From DATDYQ01 sp035288965 (GTDB lineage: Archaea > Nanobdellota > Nanobdellia > SCGC-AAA011-G17 > JAGVZF01), in NCBI GenBank assembly GCA_035288965.1, contig DATDYQ010000016.1:1-5071 (forward strand): a stretch of 5,071 bases of DNA, given 5' to 3'. This document shows, one piece after another, positions 4,972-5,071 of this stretch (positions within the stretch are counted from its first letter, which is position 1; each line of letters begins with the position of its first letter). A program made the position numbers and the translations under genes. A model generated the notes under the pieces. It saw only the letters and a list, made by a program, of their open reading frames with translations. It had not been told where the DNA came from and did no database searches.

Positions 4972-5071
4972 CTCCAAAAACAGATGAAGAAGATGAAAGT
5001 TTGGTAGGAAGATTAATAGTTATAATTAATGAAAATACGAGAAAAGCTTCAAAATTAGAGAAAGATGTAGG
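4965..5071 (+). CDS. N-terminal part of an unrecognised acidic-start protein, cut by the window edge
   Basis: From the ATG at 4965 the frame stays open to the window end, giving 35 complete codons. The protein begins METPKTDEEDESLVGRL, followed by IVIINENTRKASKLEKDV. The first 12 residues are acidic and probably disordered. The next part looks amphipathic and may begin a helix rich in Lys and Glu, possibly a coiled coil. There is no signal peptide, so it is probably cytoplasmic. There is no Shine-Dalgarno site, and a TATA-like box about 25 nt upstream suggests a leaderless message. The gap to the deaminase gene is 43 nt, on the same strand. Too little is visible to name a family. Confidence 0.6.
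   Translation, partial: METPKTDEEDESLVGRLIVIINENTRKASKLEKDV

Overview
The window is very AT-rich and compact. It reads as a piece of a small archaeal genome, most likely a DPANN-type lineage such as Woesearchaeota or Pacearchaeota; that placement is an inference. The supporting signs are TATA-like boxes about 25 nt upstream of likely transcript starts, at least two genes that look leaderless, genes that overlap or abut, and oligo-T tracts where terminators are expected. No tRNA, rRNA, CRISPR array or insertion sequence was seen.

Positions 1-1761 hold the 3' end of a SUF iron-sulfur cluster operon: the C-terminus of a SufD/SufB-family scaffold subunit, then the cysteine desulfurase SufS, then a SufU/IscU-type sulfur acceptor or scaffold. 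Both junctions overlap (17 nt and 4 nt), so the three are probably co-transcribed and translationally coupled. The order D-S-U resembles the suf operon of Gram-positive bacteria. SufS takes sulfur from cysteine, SufU accepts it, and the SufBCD complex builds the cluster.

Positions 1762-3841 hold a separate unit with its own TATA-like box and Shine-Dalgarno site. It encodes a secreted, C-terminally anchored 677-residue protein with an S8 subtilase fold. The catalytic Asp, oxyanion Asn and catalytic Ser are all replaced and only the His remains, so it is predicted to be a pseudoprotease. An inserted, probably beta-sandwich region splits the subtilase domain. A Cys-rich segment with a calcium-loop-like motif precedes the membrane anchor. 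Its core is clearly richer in GC than the surrounding genes. A short inverted repeat could hide its ribosome binding site in read-through transcripts from the suf operon.

Positions 3861-4280 (minus strand, convergent with the pseudoprotease) encode a small secreted protein with four cysteines and no recognised family. A 137-nt intergenic region with opposing promoter-like elements follows. Then comes a divergent dCTP deaminase/dUTPase-family gene (4418-4921) and the first 35 codons of an unrecognised acidic protein (4965 to the window end). A 24-nt near-identical sequence occurs both upstream of the deaminase and across the start of the last gene.

The strongest candidate for something undescribed is the pseudo-subtilase, possibly together with its convergent secreted neighbour.
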